In this document: positions 10,181 through 21,200 of the stretch, in pieces | How the letters are laid out: each line of letters begins with the position of its first letter | Position numbering within the stretch: position 1 is the first letter of the stretch | Assembly (NCBI RefSeq): GCF_000026985.1 | Contig: NC_017390.1 | Location: forward strand, 1,378,314-1,442,313 | Direction: 5' to 3' | Source of the DNA: Erwinia pyrifoliae DSM 12163 | GTDB lineage: Bacteria; Pseudomonadota; Gammaproteobacteria; Enterobacterales; Enterobacteriaceae | DNA: 64,000 nt | Notes under the pieces: generated by a model | The model's input: the letters and a program-made list of their open reading frames with translations, nothing else | Told to the model about the DNA's origin: nothing | Databases searched by the model: none | Made by a program: the position numbers and the translations under genes

Positions 10181-11491
10181 ATGAGTAAGGCATTCCCTTT
10201 GCTGGCGCGTCAGGCCGACCGCATCGCTATCACCCACGGGCTACGCACCCCGTTTGCCCGCCAGGCGACGGCCTTCCACGGCATCCCGGCACTGGAGCTG
10301 GGGCGCATGGTGGTCAGTGAACTGTTGGCGCGTAGCGAAATCCCTCCCGAAGTGATTGAACAACTGGTTTTCGGTCAGGTGGTACAGATGCCGGAAGCGC
10401 CCAATATTGCCCGTGAAATCGTGCTTGCCAGCGCCATGAGCGCCCACACCGACGCTTACAGCGTCAGCCGCGCCTGTGCCACCAGTTTTCAGGCGGTGGT
10501 CAACGTGGCGGAAAGCCTGATGGCCGGCACTATTCAGGCGGGGATTGCCGGCGGCGCGGATTCGTCATCGGTGCTGCCGATAGGCGTCAGCAAAAAACTG
10601 GCGCGGCTGCTGCTGGATGTCAATAAAGCGCGTAGCCTTGCACAAAAGCTAAAGTTGTTCAGCCAGCTGCGCCCACGCGACCTGCTGCCGGTAGCGCCAG
10701 CGGTGGCCGAATACTCCACCGGGTTGCGCATGGGCGACAGCGCCGAACAGATGGCGAAAAGTCATGGCATCACGCGTGAACAGCAGGACGCGCTGGCCTG
10801 GCGTTCTCATCAGCGCGCCGCAAGCGCCTGGCAGCAGGGCTTGCTGAATGATGAGGTGATGATGGCCTGTGTCCCGCCGTGGGAACAGCCGTTCGAACAG
10901 GATAACAATGTGCGTGCTGATTCAACGCTGCAAGATTATGCACGTTTGCGCCCGGCGTTTGACCGCCGCCACGGCACGGTGACCGCCGCTAACAGTACGC
11001 CGCTTACCGACGGCGCGGCGGCGGTGATCATGATGACGGAATCGCGCGCCAGGGCGCTGGATATCACGCCACTTGGCTATCTGCGCAGCTATGCTTTCTG
11101 CGCCATAGACGTGACCAGAGACATGCTGCTGGGGCCGTCGTATGCCTCGCCGCTGGCGCTGGATCGCGCTGGCATCACTCTCGCCGATTTGAGTCTGATC
11201 GACATGCACGAAGCCTTCGCGGCGCAAACCCTTGCCAACCTGAAGATGTTTACCGATCGGCGCTTCGCCCGTGAGGTGCTGAATCGTCCGCAGGCTCTGG
11301 GAGAGGTAGATCCGGAGCGGTTCAATGTGCTGGGCGGCTCTATCGCCTATGGCCATCCGTTTGCCGCTACCGGGGCGCGAATGATTACCCAGACGCTAAA
11401 CGAACTGGGTCGTCGCGGTGGCGGGCTGGGGCTGGTGACCGCTTGCGCGGCCGGTGGGCTGGGTGCGGCGATGGTTCTGGAGGTTGCATAA
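10181..11491 (+). CDS. fadI: 3-ketoacyl-CoA thiolase FadI
   Basis: Thiolytic cleavage of 3-ketoacyl-CoA, the last step of beta-oxidation, in complex with FadJ. The 436-residue protein has the acylated cysteine in [10 protein letters not shown] (Cys99), [16 protein letters not shown] with the catalytic His, and the terminal [13 protein letters not shown] with the second Cys. A GTG lies three codons upstream, but the ATG has an AGGTG ribosome site at proper spacing and gives the same length as E. coli FadI. The TAA stop overlaps the fadJ start. Confidence 0.97.
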   Translation: MSKAFPLLARQADRIAITHGLRTPFARQATAFHGIPALELGRMVVSELLARSEIPPEVIEQLVFGQVVQMPEAPNIAREIVLASAMSAHTDAYSVSRACATSFQAVVNVAESLMAGTIQAGIAGGADSSSVLPIGVSKKLARLLLDVNKARSLAQKLKLFSQLRPRDLLPVAPAVAEYSTGLRMGDSAEQMAKSHGITREQQDALAWRSHQRAASAWQQGLLNDEVMMACVPPWEQPFEQDNNVRADSTLQDYARLRPAFDRRHGTVTAANSTPLTDGAAAVIMMTESRARALDITPLGYLRSYAFCAIDVTRDMLLGPSYASPLALDRAGITLADLSLIDMHEAFAAQTLANLKMFTDRRFAREVLNRPQALGEVDPERFNVLGGSIAYGHPFAATGARMITQTLNELGRRGGGLGLVTACAAGGLGAAMVLEVA

Positions 11492-13638
11492 TGGATCTGC
11501 CATCTGCATTGACTCTTACTCTGCGCCCGGATCGGGTCGGCGTCATCACCATCGATGTACCGTATGAGAAGGTTAACACCCTGAAAGCTGAATTTGCCGC
11601 AGATATTCTGGCGCTTGTCCAGCAGGCGCGGGCCAACCCGCATCTGGCCGGGCTGGTACTGATTTCCGGTAAGCCCGACAGTTTTATCGCCGGGGCGGAT
11701 ATCAACATGATCGCCGCCTGTCATAGCGTACAGCAGGCGACCGCATTGGCTCAGGCCGGTCAAAAGGCGATGGCGGAGATAGCCGCACTGCCGTTTCCGG
11801 TCGTCGCGGCGATCCACGGTGCCTGCCTTGGCGGCGGGCTTGAACTGGCGCTGGCCTGCCATCGCCGCATCTGTACGCAGGATGACAAAACCCGGCTTGG
11901 CTTACCGGAAGTTCAGCTGGGCCTGCTGCCGGGTTCCGGCGGGACGCAGCGCCTGCCGGGCGTGACGGGCATCCGGGTGGCACTGGATATGATATTGACG
12001 GGCAAAACGCTGGGGGCGCGTGCCGCATTACGCTGCGGGCTGGTGGACGAGACGGTGGATCACGCTATTCTGCTGGAAGCGGCGGTACAGCGGGTGCTAC
12101 AACCGCTTGCGGCAGCGAAGCCTTTACCCTTTAGCGAACGGCTGTTAACCCGCGCGCCCGGCCGCTCGCTGCTGTTTATGCTCGCACAGCGCCGGACGCG
12201 GTCGAAAACCCACGGCAACTATCCGGCTACGGAAAAAATTCTCAGCGTGGTGCGCTGCGGGCTGACGCCAGGCAGCAACGGCTATTTAGCCGAAGCACAG
12301 GCCTTTGGTGAACTGGTGATGACCCCGCAGTCTGCCGCGCTGCGCAGCCTGTTTTTTGCCAACACTGCGCTAAAAAAAGCGCATTTTGGTGTTGAACCCC
12401 ATGAACTGAAACGCATTGGCATACTGGGCGGTGGCCTGATGGGCGGGGGGATTGCCTGCGTTACTGCGACGCGTGCCGGGTTGCCGGTGCGCATCAAAGA
12501 CGTCAATGCCAACGGCATTAACCATGCGCTGAAAACCAGCTGGCAGGTGCTGACCCGCGCGGTGGAGCGCCGCCGCCTGAGTGCGGCACAGCGCCAGCAG
12601 CAGATGGCATTAATCACCGGCAGCACCGATTACCAGGGCTTCCGGCAGTGCGATATGGTCATCGAAGCGGTATTTGAAGACCTGGCGCTGAAGCAGAAAA
12701 TGGTGGCGGAAATCGAAGCGAACTGTAGCGTACAAACGCTGTTTGCCTCCAATACCTCTTCGTTGCCGATAGCGGATATTGCCGCCGCCGCGCAGCGGCC
12801 AGAGAACGTTATCGGCCTGCATTACTTCAGCCCACCGGAGAAAATGCCGCTGGTGGAGGTGATCCCGCATGCGGGCACCTCCAGAGAAACCCTCGCCACA
12901 GCGGTGATGCTGGCACGAAAACAGGGCAAGACGCCAATCGTCGTCGCCGACCGGGCGGGCTTCTACGTTAACCGTATTCTTGCCCCCTATATTATCGAAG
13001 CGCTGCACTGCCTGCTGGAGGGGGAGCCGGTTGAATATATCGACCGGTCGCTGGTGCAGTTCGGTTTCCCGCTTGGCCCGTTACAGCTGCTGGACGAGGT
13101 CGGGCTGGATGTGGGTACACAGATTATGCCGATCCTTCAACATGCATGGGGCGAACGTTTCGCGCTGCCAGCGGGACTGGAAGCGCTATGGCAGGATGGG
13201 CGCAAAGGACGGAAAAACGGGCGCGGGTTCTATTTGTATCAACAGAAAGGCAGAAAAAAACGCGTCGACAGCACGCTGTACCGCCTGCTGCCCGTCAAGG
13301 TAAAACAGCATCTTAGCGCGGCGCATATCGCCCAACGCTGTGTGATGATGTTGTTGAATGAGGCAGCACGAACGCTGGATGAGCAGGGGATCGCCAGCGC
13401 GCGCGATGGTGATATCGGCGCGGTATTGGGCATTGGCTTTCCGCCTTTTCTTGGCGGGCCGTTCCGCTATATGGACCAGTTGGGTATCGGTGAAGTGGTC
13501 AATCGTTTAACGCTGCTTGTGCAGCAGCACGGTTCGCGTTTTGCGCCTTGTTCACTGCTGGAAAAAATGGCGGTTGAAGGCAAAACCTTTTATCAAAGCG
13601 ATGTTAAATCTGACAAACCCGCCGATTCAGCTGGTTAG
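11491..13638 (+). CDS. fadJ: Beta-oxidation multifunctional alpha subunit FadJ
   Basis: Combines enoyl-CoA hydratase/isomerase (N-terminal) with L-3-hydroxyacyl-CoA dehydrogenase (C-terminal) in the FadIJ complex. The 715 residues show the crotonase oxyanion segment [16 protein letters not shown] and [13 protein letters not shown], then the NAD-binding loop [13 protein letters not shown] and dehydrogenase motifs SNTSSLPI and [16 protein letters not shown]. It starts at the ATG overlapping the fadI stop (TAATG). Length equals the family norm. A 169-base gap follows with no gene. Confidence 0.97.
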   Translation: MDLPSALTLTLRPDRVGVITIDVPYEKVNTLKAEFAADILALVQQARANPHLAGLVLISGKPDSFIAGADINMIAACHSVQQATALAQAGQKAMAEIAALPFPVVAAIHGACLGGGLELALACHRRICTQDDKTRLGLPEVQLGLLPGSGGTQRLPGVTGIRVALDMILTGKTLGARAALRCGLVDETVDHAILLEAAVQRVLQPLAAAKPLPFSERLLTRAPGRSLLFMLAQRRTRSKTHGNYPATEKILSVVRCGLTPGSNGYLAEAQAFGELVMTPQSAALRSLFFANTALKKAHFGVEPHELKRIGILGGGLMGGGIACVTATRAGLPVRIKDVNANGINHALKTSWQVLTRAVERRRLSAAQRQQQMALITGSTDYQGFRQCDMVIEAVFEDLALKQKMVAEIEANCSVQTLFASNTSSLPIADIAAAAQRPENVIGLHYFSPPEKMPLVEVIPHAGTSRETLATAVMLARKQGKTPIVVADRAGFYVNRILAPYIIEALHCLLEGEPVEYIDRSLVQFGFPLGPLQLLDEVGLDVGTQIMPILQHAWGERFALPAGLEALWQDGRKGRKNGRGFYLYQQKGRKKRVDSTLYRLLPVKVKQHLSAAHIAQRCVMMLLNEAARTLDEQGIASARDGDIGAVLGIGFPPFLGGPFRYMDQLGIGEVVNRLTLLVQQHGSRFAPCSLLEKMAVEGKTFYQSDVKSDKPADSAG

Positions 13639-13807
13639 ACTCACCGCTGCGGCAAGTGGGGGGGAGTGCGGTGATGTCTGGCGCTCATTAAGTAAACAAT
13701 CGGTTGACTCACGTCAAGGCATTGGGGTACAACACAGCGTTCATTCTCAGAATGAAGAGTCGGAAGGCGTTGCCCCCGGCGTTTTTGTTTAACAACATCG
13801 GTGCTAT

Positions 13808-14290
13808 ATGCAAGTTTTTATAATGCGTCACGGCGATGCTGCCTTAGAAGCAGCGAGTGATTCGGTTAGGCCTCTGACCCACTGCGGCAGTGATGAAACT
13901 CGTCAGATGGCGACATGGCTTAACGGCCAGTCCGTGGACATCGAGCGGGTTTTAGTCAGCCCTTATCTACGTGCACAGCAGACGCTGAGCGCAGTGCGTG
14001 AGGCGCTGCCCCTGCCTGACGGAGAGGACGTACTGCCGGAACTGACGCCGGGTGGCGACCCGGAGCAGGTGGCATGCTACCTACAGGTGCTGGCTAATCA
14101 AGGGGTAAAATCAGCGTTGGTGATTTCTCACCTGCCGCTGGTGGGTTATCTGGTAACAGAACTTTGCCCACAGGAAGCACCGCCGATGTTTGCTACGTCT
14201 GCTATCGCCTGTGTTGCTTTTGATGCGGTTAACTCGGCGGGCGAGCTGGAATGGCAGGTTTCTCCGGCAAAACTGGCTAAGGCTATCTGA
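13808..14290 (+). CDS. sixA: Phosphohistidine phosphatase SixA
   Basis: Histidine-phosphatase-superfamily enzyme that dephosphorylates phosphohistidine proteins (in E. coli, HPt domains of ArcB and the nitrogen PTS). The 160-residue protein opens with MQVFIMRHGDA, containing the RHG catalytic motif with His8, and has the second catalytic histidine in LVISHLPLVGYL. It follows fadJ on the same strand but with its own gap, and is convergent with smrB. Confidence 0.95.
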   Translation: MQVFIMRHGDAALEAASDSVRPLTHCGSDETRQMATWLNGQSVDIERVLVSPYLRAQQTLSAVREALPLPDGEDVLPELTPGGDPEQVACYLQVLANQGVKSALVISHLPLVGYLVTELCPQEAPPMFATSAIACVAFDAVNSAGELEWQVSPAKLAKAI

Positions 14291-14297
14291 CCGCATT

Positions 14298-14327
14298 GCG
14301 GAGCGCGCCCCTGAAGGGGTGCTCCGC
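14298..14327. terminator. Hairpin between sixA and smrB
   Basis: GCGGAGC (14298-14304) pairs with GCTCCGC (14321-14327), with an inner CCCC/GGGG extension around CTGAA. No U-tract follows on either strand, so intrinsic termination is uncertain, but it sits between two convergent genes. Confidence 0.5.
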
Positions 14328-14374
14328 GAGCTATATGTCGGAAATCAAGCACAATGATGCTGCGCCGGTGAAGT

Positions 14375-14926
14375 CTAAAGCAGCTCCGGCGGCAGCCACT
14401 CTTCAACTTCAATCAGCACCAGCAGCGCGGCGTCACCCCCGAACAGCTTAGGTGCCTGATGAAAAGCTATCACCCACGGATGCTGTGCCAGCCACAGCGG
14501 CGTCTGTTGCTTGAGAATATGCTTGCCGTGACCATGCATGACGCTGGCGCAGAAGATGTGTTCGCGGCGGCAGGCGGCAATCAGCGCGCCCAGTTCCTGT
14601 TTTGCCTGCTGCTGCGTCAGACCATGCAGATCAAGAAAAATCTCTGGCGTATAATCCCCCCTGCGTAGTTTTTTCAGCTCATAGTGGCTGACGTCACTGC
14701 GTACATAACGCACAGGGCCTTCACTCGGCAGCAGCGGTTGAAACTGATCGGAAAAATAGTGGCTGGCGTTCATCTGTTCAGACAGCAGGCGTTTCACCGG
14801 TACCTGATTGAATTTTTTGCGCGGCGGCCTGTGGGCAATTGTATCCTGTACCAGCTGACGGGTGCCGCTCATCAGCCCGCGAAACAACGTCCTTTCTTCC
14901 GCACTGAGCTTCTCTTTTTTACTCAT
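14375..14926 (-). CDS. smrB: Ribosome rescue endonuclease SmrB
   Basis: Smr-domain nuclease recruited to collided ribosomes, where it cleaves mRNA to trigger rescue. The 183-residue protein has the family N-terminal segment ending in [15 protein letters not shown] and a C-terminal Smr domain with [15 protein letters not shown] and [14 protein letters not shown], the conserved DLHG and HGxG motifs. The ATG giving MSKKEKL was preferred over a TTG three codons upstream. Divergent from prmB across about 200 bases. Confidence 0.95.
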   Translation of the reverse strand: MSKKEKLSAEERTLFRGLMSGTRQLVQDTIAHRPPRKKFNQVPVKRLLSEQMNASHYFSDQFQPLLPSEGPVRYVRSDVSHYELKKLRRGDYTPEIFLDLHGLTQQQAKQELGALIAACRREHIFCASVMHGHGKHILKQQTPLWLAQHPWVIAFHQAPKLFGGDAALLVLIEVEEWLPPELL

Positions 14927-15126
14927 TTCTGGCAATCGCTACTCTGTGAAGGCTGAATTTTCGGATGGCACACTTCGCCATTCCCTCAATTTGATACGCT
15001 AAGTCTACCTTTTCCTCTGATCAGGCTAAAACAAATCTTACCTTTTTCACACCCCTGCGCTGAATTATTGCCGGCTTCGTGGCAAACTAGCGCCCGGGTT
15101 TAACAGAACGGCCTGCGGAGGGCACC

Positions 15127-16059
15127 TTGGACAAAATTTTCGTCGATGAAGCAGTCAATGAGCTGCACACTATTCAGGATATGTTGCGCTGGTCGGTCAG
15201 CCGCTTTGCCGCTGCTGATATCTGGTACGGCCACGGCACCGATAATCCCTGGGACGAAGCCGTCCAGCTGGTGCTCCCCACGCTCTATTTGCCGCTGGAT
15301 ATCCCGGAGGATATGCGTACTGCGCGCCTTACCCTGAGCGAGCGCCAGCGTATCGTTGAACGCGTGATCCGCCGGGTTGACGAACGTATTCCGGTGGCTT
15401 ACCTCACCAATAAGGCCTGGTTCTGCGGCCACGAATTTTATGTCGACGAACGTGTGCTGGTGCCACGTTCGCCGATAGGCGAACTGATTAATCAGCATTT
15501 TGCCGGCATTATCGGCCACCAGCCGCAGCATATTCTGGATATGTGTACCGGCAGCGGCTGCATCGCGATTGCCTGTGCCTGGGCTTTCCCGCAAGCAGAG
15601 GTTGATGCAGTGGATATCTCCGACGATGCGCTGGCGGTGACCGAGCAGAATATCAGCGCGCACGGTCTTGAACAGCATGTGACGCCCATCCGCTGCGACC
15701 TGTTCCGCGAGTTACCGAAAACTCAGTATGACCTGATTGTCACCAACCCGCCGTACGTTGATGCTGATGATATGGATGACCTTCCCAACGAGTATCGCCA
15801 CGAGCCGGAACTGGGCCTGGCGGCAGGCAACGATGGTCTGACGCTGACGCGGCGTATTCTGGGCTGTGCAGCGGAATACTTGAGCGAGCAGGGGGTGCTG
15901 ATCTGCGAAGTCGGTAACAGTATGGTGCACCTTATCGAGCAGTACCCTGATGTGCCGTTCACCTGGCTGGAATTTGAAAATGGCGGTGATGGCGTATTTA
16001 TGCTGACCAGACAGCAGCTGATCGACGCGCAACATCACTTTAAAATGTATAAAGACTGA
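15127..16059 (+). CDS. prmB: Ribosomal protein uL3 glutamine methyltransferase PrmB
   Basis: SAM-dependent methyltransferase that modifies a glutamine of ribosomal protein L3. The 310-residue protein has the SAM-binding loop [13 protein letters not shown] (about residues 137-149) and the N-methyltransferase signature NPPY at 207-210. It starts with TTG, preceded by a GGAG ribosome site; the reading [14 protein letters not shown] matches the E. coli N-terminus. Followed closely by aroC in the same direction. Confidence 0.96.
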   Translation: MDKIFVDEAVNELHTIQDMLRWSVSRFAAADIWYGHGTDNPWDEAVQLVLPTLYLPLDIPEDMRTARLTLSERQRIVERVIRRVDERIPVAYLTNKAWFCGHEFYVDERVLVPRSPIGELINQHFAGIIGHQPQHILDMCTGSGCIAIACAWAFPQAEVDAVDISDDALAVTEQNISAHGLEQHVTPIRCDLFRELPKTQYDLIVTNPPYVDADDMDDLPNEYRHEPELGLAAGNDGLTLTRRILGCAAEYLSEQGVLICEVGNSMVHLIEQYPDVPFTWLEFENGGDGVFMLTRQQLIDAQHHFKMYKD

Positions 16060-16084
16060 GACTCAATTTTCGCAAGGAGCCAGC

Positions 16085-17170
16085 ATGGCGGGTAATACCA
16101 TTGGACAACTATTCCGGGTCACGACGTTTGGTGAATCCCACGGCATCGCTCTTGGCTGCATCGTTGATGGCGTTCCACCGGGCATTCCGCTGACCGAAGA
16201 CGATTTGCAGCACGATCTCGATCGACGTCGTCCGGGCACTTCACGCTATACCACTCCGCGTCGGGAGCCGGATCGGGTGAAAATCCTCTCCGGGGTGTTC
16301 GAAGGACGTACCACCGGAACCAGTATTGGGCTGCTGATCGAAAATACCGATCAGCGCTCGCAGGATTACGGTGCGATCAAAGAACTCTACCGTCCCGGTC
16401 ATGCGGATTTTACCTACGATGGTAAATACGGTTTCCGCGACTATCGTGGCGGTGGCCGCTCTTCAGCCCGCGAAACGGCGATGCGCGTCGCGGCCGGAGC
16501 GATAGCCAAAAAATACCTGGCTATGAAACATGACATCAAAGTACGCGGCTATCTGGCGCAAATGGGCGACGTAGTCTGCGAGTTGAAAGACTGGCAGCAG
16601 GTGGAGCAGAACCCGTTCTTCAGCCCGGATGTGGACAAGCTGGATGCGCTGGATGAACTGATGCGTGCCTTAAAGAAAGAGGGCGACTCCATCGGAGCCA
16701 AAGTGGCGGTGATGGCAGAAAACGTGCCGGTGGGCCTCGGTGAACCGGTATTTGACCGTCTGGATGCCGATCTGGCTCATGCGCTGATGAGTATCAACGC
16801 CGTTAAGGGCGTTGAAATCGGTGATGGCTTTGCCGTGGTTAACCAGCGTGGCAGCGAGCACCGCGATGAGATACGCGCAAACGGTTTCCAGAGCAATCAT
16901 GCGGGCGGCATTCTCGGCGGCATCAGCAGCGGCCAGACGATAACCGCTAATCTGGCGATGAAGCCGACCTCCAGCATTACCGTGCCGGGTAAAACCATTA
17001 ACCGCAGCGGTGAAGAAGTGGAGATGATCACTAAAGGCCGCCACGATCCTTGTGTGGGCATTCGCGCGGTGCCCATTGCTGAAGCGATGATGGCCATTGT
17101 GCTGATGGATCACCTGTTGCGGCACCGTGGGCAAAACGCCGACGTTAATGCCGATATGCCACGCGGGTAA
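16085..17170 (+). CDS. aroC: Chorismate synthase AroC
   Basis: Last step of the shikimate pathway, converting EPSP to chorismate with reduced FMN. All three family signatures are visible in the 361 residues: [18 protein letters not shown] near the N-terminus, the central [18 protein letters not shown], and [17 protein letters not shown] near the C-terminus. AAGGAG precedes the ATG. mepA begins four bases after the stop, so the two share a transcript. Confidence 0.98.
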   Translation: MAGNTIGQLFRVTTFGESHGIALGCIVDGVPPGIPLTEDDLQHDLDRRRPGTSRYTTPRREPDRVKILSGVFEGRTTGTSIGLLIENTDQRSQDYGAIKELYRPGHADFTYDGKYGFRDYRGGGRSSARETAMRVAAGAIAKKYLAMKHDIKVRGYLAQMGDVVCELKDWQQVEQNPFFSPDVDKLDALDELMRALKKEGDSIGAKVAVMAENVPVGLGEPVFDRLDADLAHALMSINAVKGVEIGDGFAVVNQRGSEHRDEIRANGFQSNHAGGILGGISSGQTITANLAMKPTSSITVPGKTINRSGEEVEMITKGRHDPCVGIRAVPIAEAMMAIVLMDHLLRHRGQNADVNADMPRG

Positions 17171-17174
17171 CACC

Positions 17175-18002
17175 ATGAAAAAGACGCTGACTGCGCTGTG
17201 TGCGCTGTTGATTTGCACCACCACGGTGCAGGCCGCCACGCCGTGGCAGACCGTTCGCCAGCCGATTGCCGATGCGCCGCAGTCAATAGGGGGGTTTGCC
17301 AATGGCTGTATTATCGGCGCGCAGCCGCTGCCGCTGGATGCGCCGGGTTATCAGGTGATGCGCAACGATCAGCGTCGTTTTTTTGGTCATCCTGATCTGA
17401 TCGCCTTTATTCTGCGTCTCAGTAACCACACTCATCAGCTGGGACTGGGGGAAGTGCTGATCGGGGATATAGGCATGGCGGCAGGAGGGCGCTTTAGCAG
17501 CGGTCATGCCAGCCACCAGTCCGGCCTTGACGTTGATATCTGGTTGCAGCTGCCGAAACAGCGTTGGACCCGGCAGATGCTGCTCAAACCCCAGCCGCTG
17601 GATCTGGTGACCGCTGACGGAAAAAACGTGGTGGCGCGTCACTGGCAGCCGGAAATCGACAGCCTGATCAAACTGTCGGCACAGGATAACGACGTCACGC
17701 GTATTTTTGTTAACCCGGCGATCAAACAGCAGCTGTGTACCGGTGCCGGAAGCGATCGCGCCTGGCTGCGCAAGGTGCGGCCATGGTTCCAGCATCGTGC
17801 GCACATGCACGTACGCTTGCGCTGTCCGGCGGGCAGTTTGCAGTGTGAAGATCAGCCCGCGCCGCCACCTGGCGACGGCTGTGGAGCCGAACTGCAAAGC
17901 TGGTTTGCGCCGCCAAAACCGGGCAGCACGCCGTCAGTGAAACGCGAACCGCCGCCGCTACCGCCTGGCTGTCAGGCATTGCTGGATAACCATCAACTGT
18001 AA
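17175..18002 (+). CDS. mepA: Penicillin-insensitive murein endopeptidase MepA
   Basis: Periplasmic zinc LAS-family endopeptidase that cleaves D-Ala-meso-DAP and DAP-DAP crosslinks. The 275-residue precursor has a Sec signal ending in TTVQA, the zinc motif HQSGLDVD (His114, Asp121) and the C-terminal HMH element. Six cysteines expected to form disulfides are present. The start is the ATG giving [12 protein letters not shown]; an in-frame start inside aroC was rejected as it would bury the signal peptide. Confidence 0.95.
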   Translation: MKKTLTALCALLICTTTVQAATPWQTVRQPIADAPQSIGGFANGCIIGAQPLPLDAPGYQVMRNDQRRFFGHPDLIAFILRLSNHTHQLGLGEVLIGDIGMAAGGRFSSGHASHQSGLDVDIWLQLPKQRWTRQMLLKPQPLDLVTADGKNVVARHWQPEIDSLIKLSAQDNDVTRIFVNPAIKQQLCTGAGSDRAWLRKVRPWFQHRAHMHVRLRCPAGSLQCEDQPAPPPGDGCGAELQSWFAPPKPGSTPSVKREPPPLPPGCQALLDNHQL

Positions 18003-18010
18003 GGCGTTAA

Positions 18011-18808
18011 ATGGAATGGCTTAGCGTTGCGCCAGGTTTACTGTGCGTACTGTTTCTGGTGGCGTTACTGGCGGGTTTTATTGATTCGATTGCCGGAGGC
18101 GGTGGGCTGTTGACGGTGCCCGCCCTGCTGGCGGCGGGGCTTTCCCCGGCCCAGGCGCTGGCAACCAATAAACTGCAATCGGTGGGTGGGTCGTTTTCCG
18201 CCAGCCTGTACTTTATCCGCCGTAAAGCGGTGGATCTGCGCGAGCAGCGGCTGAATATTGTGCTGACCTTCGTCGGTTCTCTTGCTGGCGCACTGCTGGT
18301 TCAGCATGTACAGGGGGGCATTCTGCGCCAGCTGCTGCCGCTGCTGGTGATTGCCATTGGGCTTTACTTCCTGCTGATGCCGCGTATTGGCGAAGAAGAT
18401 CGCCAGCGCCGTCTGCATGGCCTGCCGTTTGCGCTGGTGACCGGCGGTTGCGTGGGCTTTTATGACGGTTTTTTCGGCCCCGGCGCGGGGTCCTTCTATG
18501 CGCTGGCCTTTGTGACGCTGTGCGGCTATAACCTGGCGAAATCGACGGCGCATGCCAAAGTACTGAACTTCACCTCTAACCTGGGTGGTCTGCTGCTGTT
18601 TATGCTGAGCGGCAAAGTGGTGTGGCTGGTGGGGCTGGTGATGCTGGCAGGGCAGGTGTGCGGTGCACGCCTGGGCGCCAGGATGGTGTTAAGTAAAGGA
18701 CAGAAGCTGATCCGCCCAATGATTGTGATTGTCTCGGCGGTGATGAGCGCCAAACTGCTGTATGACAGCCACGGAGCAGAGCTGGCCGCATGGCTGCATG
18801 CGCTGTGA
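18011..18808 (+). CDS. yfcA: TSUP-family membrane transporter YfcA
   Basis: A 265-residue membrane protein of the TSUP (TauE/SafE) family with about eight hydrophobic segments. The family glycine-rich segments are clear: FIDSIAGGGGLLTVPALLAAG near the start and FYDGFFGPGAGSFY in the second half. Substrate is unknown; family members export sulfonates or related anions. Part of the aroC-mepA-yfcA run. Confidence 0.92.
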   Translation: MEWLSVAPGLLCVLFLVALLAGFIDSIAGGGGLLTVPALLAAGLSPAQALATNKLQSVGGSFSASLYFIRRKAVDLREQRLNIVLTFVGSLAGALLVQHVQGGILRQLLPLLVIAIGLYFLLMPRIGEEDRQRRLHGLPFALVTGGCVGFYDGFFGPGAGSFYALAFVTLCGYNLAKSTAHAKVLNFTSNLGGLLLFMLSGKVVWLVGLVMLAGQVCGARLGARMVLSKGQKLIRPMIVIVSAVMSAKLLYDSHGAELAAWLHAL

Positions 18809-18896
18809 TGGCCAGGCTTTGCCGCAGAATATCGCTCGAAACGCGGCGGGCAAAATGCGACAATTGCGCGTTTTTTTACTTTGACGACTGACGGCT

Positions 18897-19445
18897 ATGA
18901 GTACGCAACATCACTATCAGGATCTGATCGACATTTTCGATCGCTGTTTTATGGATCAATTCCACACCCGCCTGATTAAAGGCGATGACGAGCCGATCTA
19001 TCTTCCGGCGGATGACCGTTCTCCGTGGCATCGGGTGGTGTTTGCCCACGGCTATTATGCCAGCGGGCTGCATGAAATTTCCCACTGGTGCATTGCCGGT
19101 GAGGCGCGCCGTAAGCGGGTGGATTTTGGCTATTGGTACTGCCCGGACGGACGCGATGCGGCTACCCAGGGGCAGTTTGAATCGGTCGAAATCAAGCCTC
19201 AGGCGCTGGAATGGCTATTCAGTGTTGCCGCCGGCTTTCCCTTCAACGTAAGCTGTGACAACCTTGAAGGTGACTGTGAGCCGGATCGCATCGCGTTTCA
19301 GCGCAAGGTTCATGCCCAGGTCATGGAGTATCTGCAAAATGGCATTCCTGCTCGCCCGGCGCGGCTGATTGCCGAGCTTAGCTCGTTTTACTCAACTCCA
19401 CCGCTGACGGCGGCACGGTTTCCCTGGCCGGAAGATCTGTGTTAA
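18897..19445 (+). CDS. epmC: EF-P post-translational hydroxylase EpmC (YfcM)
   Basis: Hydroxylates the beta-lysylated lysine of elongation factor P, the last step after EpmA and EpmB. The 182-residue protein has the family segments [14 protein letters not shown] (metal-binding HExxH-like) and [13 protein letters not shown], and [13 protein letters not shown] further on. Followed by yfcL in the same direction after 31 bases. Confidence 0.95.
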   Translation: MSTQHHYQDLIDIFDRCFMDQFHTRLIKGDDEPIYLPADDRSPWHRVVFAHGYYASGLHEISHWCIAGEARRKRVDFGYWYCPDGRDAATQGQFESVEIKPQALEWLFSVAAGFPFNVSCDNLEGDCEPDRIAFQRKVHAQVMEYLQNGIPARPARLIAELSSFYSTPPLTAARFPWPEDLC

Positions 19446-19476
19446 GCGCGGAGCGAATCGTTTACAGAGGAAATTT

Positions 19477-19758
19477 ATGATCGTTGAATTCGAGGCGCGC
19501 ATTCTCGGCCTGATTGATGACATGGTGGATCACGCCAGTGATGACGAGCTTTTCGCGGGCGGCTATCTGCGTGGCCACTTAACGCTTGCGGTCGCCGAGC
19601 TGGAGCTGACCGGCGAACATACCCCGGAGGCGTTGCAGATCGAGGTACAAAGAAGCCTGCAAAATGCCATCCAGGCCGGGGAACTGTCACCGCGTGACCA
19701 GGCGCTGGTGATCGGCATGTGGGACAACCTGTTTCTGCAGGCGCGTCAGGCGTCTTAA
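19477..19758 (+). CDS. yfcL: Conserved small protein YfcL
   Basis: A 93-residue protein of unknown function, recognised as YfcL by its whole sequence, for instance [20 protein letters not shown] and [19 protein letters not shown]. It is mostly helical and acidic. In E. coli it sits between epmC and mnmC; here about 2.6 kb of foreign DNA separates it from mnmC. AGAGGA precedes the start. Confidence 0.93.
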   Translation: MIVEFEARILGLIDDMVDHASDDELFAGGYLRGHLTLAVAELELTGEHTPEALQIEVQRSLQNAIQAGELSPRDQALVIGMWDNLFLQARQAS

Positions 19759-19774
19759 TCCGCACCTTATCCGG

Positions 19775-19794
19775 GGGCGGCCTGCTTGCCGCCC
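19775..19794 (+). terminator. Hairpin after yfcL
   Basis: GGGCGGC (19775-19781) pairs with GCCGCCC (19788-19794) around CTGCTT. It lies 17 bases past the yfcL stop. Only a weak T-rich stretch follows. Confidence 0.55.
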
Positions 19795-19846
19795 TCAGAC
19801 TCCGTTGTTGACCATCTTAATATCCTTATTGTTCGTGTCATTCGTC

Positions 19847-19878
19847 GGGCAGCTATTTCTGCGTAGAAATAGCTGCCC
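19847..19878. repeat. Perfect 13-bp inverted repeat related in sequence to IS630 ends
   Basis: GGGCAGCTATTTC (19847-19859) and GAAATAGCTGCCC (19866-19878) are perfect inverted copies separated by TGCGTA. It can act as a terminator or mRNA end. The core AATAGCTGC is also the terminal core of the IS630 copy 1.3 kb downstream, facing outward here, as at an IS end-to-end junction; this may be chance. The following 290 bases are AT-rich without a gene, apart from a TTGACA hexamer near 19928. Confidence 0.6.
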
Positions 19879-20169
19879 GCGCCTGTGGTGAAACCGCTGC
19901 AGGCGTGATGCATGAGAACCTGAGTTTGACATCATGCTAAAAGTCTTTTTTTTTATATTGGTGGAAAGTTGGTTTCACTATAATCCGTTTCATTATTTCC
20001 TTTTAAAAAACCGGGCGAAATTTTCGTTTTTTTTCTGTTGATATGTTTGCCTTGGGTGTTAGTGAAATAAGTTTGATTCGCGCTGTCATGTTATTATATG
20101 TGGGAAATTCTGTGGCTGACGGCTGGTTTTTTCTCATCGGTCAAAATAACTTTTCCAAAGGAGTTGGTG

Positions 20170-21113
20170 ATGCTCGGCTTTATAATCAATACGTTTTTTT
20201 CTTCGGGAGTTGGCTCTTCTAAGGGTACTAATGCAATTAGGCTAGGTTCGGATGAGAAGAAAATCATTGAAAAGATCTTTACATTGCAAAACTCTAATCA
20301 ATTGTTAGAAACTAACCAGCGTGTCCCGACCCTGTTTACCTTAGCCGCAAAAAGTTTCGTTGAGGGAAAATACTCAGATGCTTGTTCACTGAAATCCACA
20401 TTCCGTAACGGATATTACCGACAATAAAGAGTTATTACCGGAAAACAAAGCAGCTTTGAAAAAGCAATTATCGGATAAACTGCGAGGTATTCCCTTTGAC
20501 AAGTCGCCTGACTTGGTCATTGATATTATTTCTTCGCGAATAAAGTGCGGTGAGTATTGTAGCTCAGTGATTAAGGATCATGATGTGTACAAAAGTGTGC
20601 TACTTAAGTTTGCGATAGATGGGCCAGCGGGTGAACGTGTTCGCAGCGGTGAATCCTGCAAGAATGTGGCTCCTGAATACGACATACAACCCGGTACTTT
20701 TTACATGCACAAGTTGCAGATGGTTGCGGTAAATGGGCCAGCGGGTGAACGCGTTCGCAAAGGTGAATCCTGCGAGTTAGTGGCTTCTGAGTTCGGCATA
20801 GAACCCGGTAGTAAAGCCATGGCTAAGTTGCAGAGGATTGATTGTCGCGGTAAATGGTTCTTCTGTTGCATGCGTTGACGGCGGTGAATCCTGCCTGATA
20901 GTGGCACAGGATGCAGGTATAGGAACTTCTGATAAGGCCTTCCATGAGCTTCAGATGATTGCGGTAAATAGTCATGCTGGTGAGCGCGTGTGGAATGGTG
21001 AAGCCTACGAGTTAGTGGCACAGGAGGCAGGTATAGAATTTTGGCATCAGGCCTTCCATGAGCTTAAGATGATTGCGGTAAGTAGTCATGCTGCTCAGCA
21101 GGTGAGCAACTAA
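20170..21113 (+). pseudogene. Frameshifted gene with 38-residue tandem repeats
   Basis: An AT-rich gene not recognised as any known family. It begins at an ATG six bases after AAAGGAG, giving an 80-residue unique N-terminus (MLGFIINTFFSSGVG), then runs through three frames to TAA at 21113. The frame changes between 20390 and 20427 (exact point unclear) and again at 20841-20847, where seven extra bases interrupt a repeat. Read through, it encodes about five 38-residue units of the form xxGESCxxVAxExGIxPG-x5-LQMIAVNGPAGERV; units two to five are clear, the first degenerate. The pattern suggests helix-turn-helix-like or solenoid repeats. A decayed effector-like protein is one possibility; no secretion or promoter evidence supports it. 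The gene lies between yfcL and IS630, a site empty in E. coli. Confidence 0.6.
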
Positions 21114-21200
21114 TGCAGTGGAGAAGGCGCAGGGCGCATTTTCTTATTATAACCCGATGAATATACTGCGCTGGCTATTTGGTTTTCCCGTCCGGCACTA

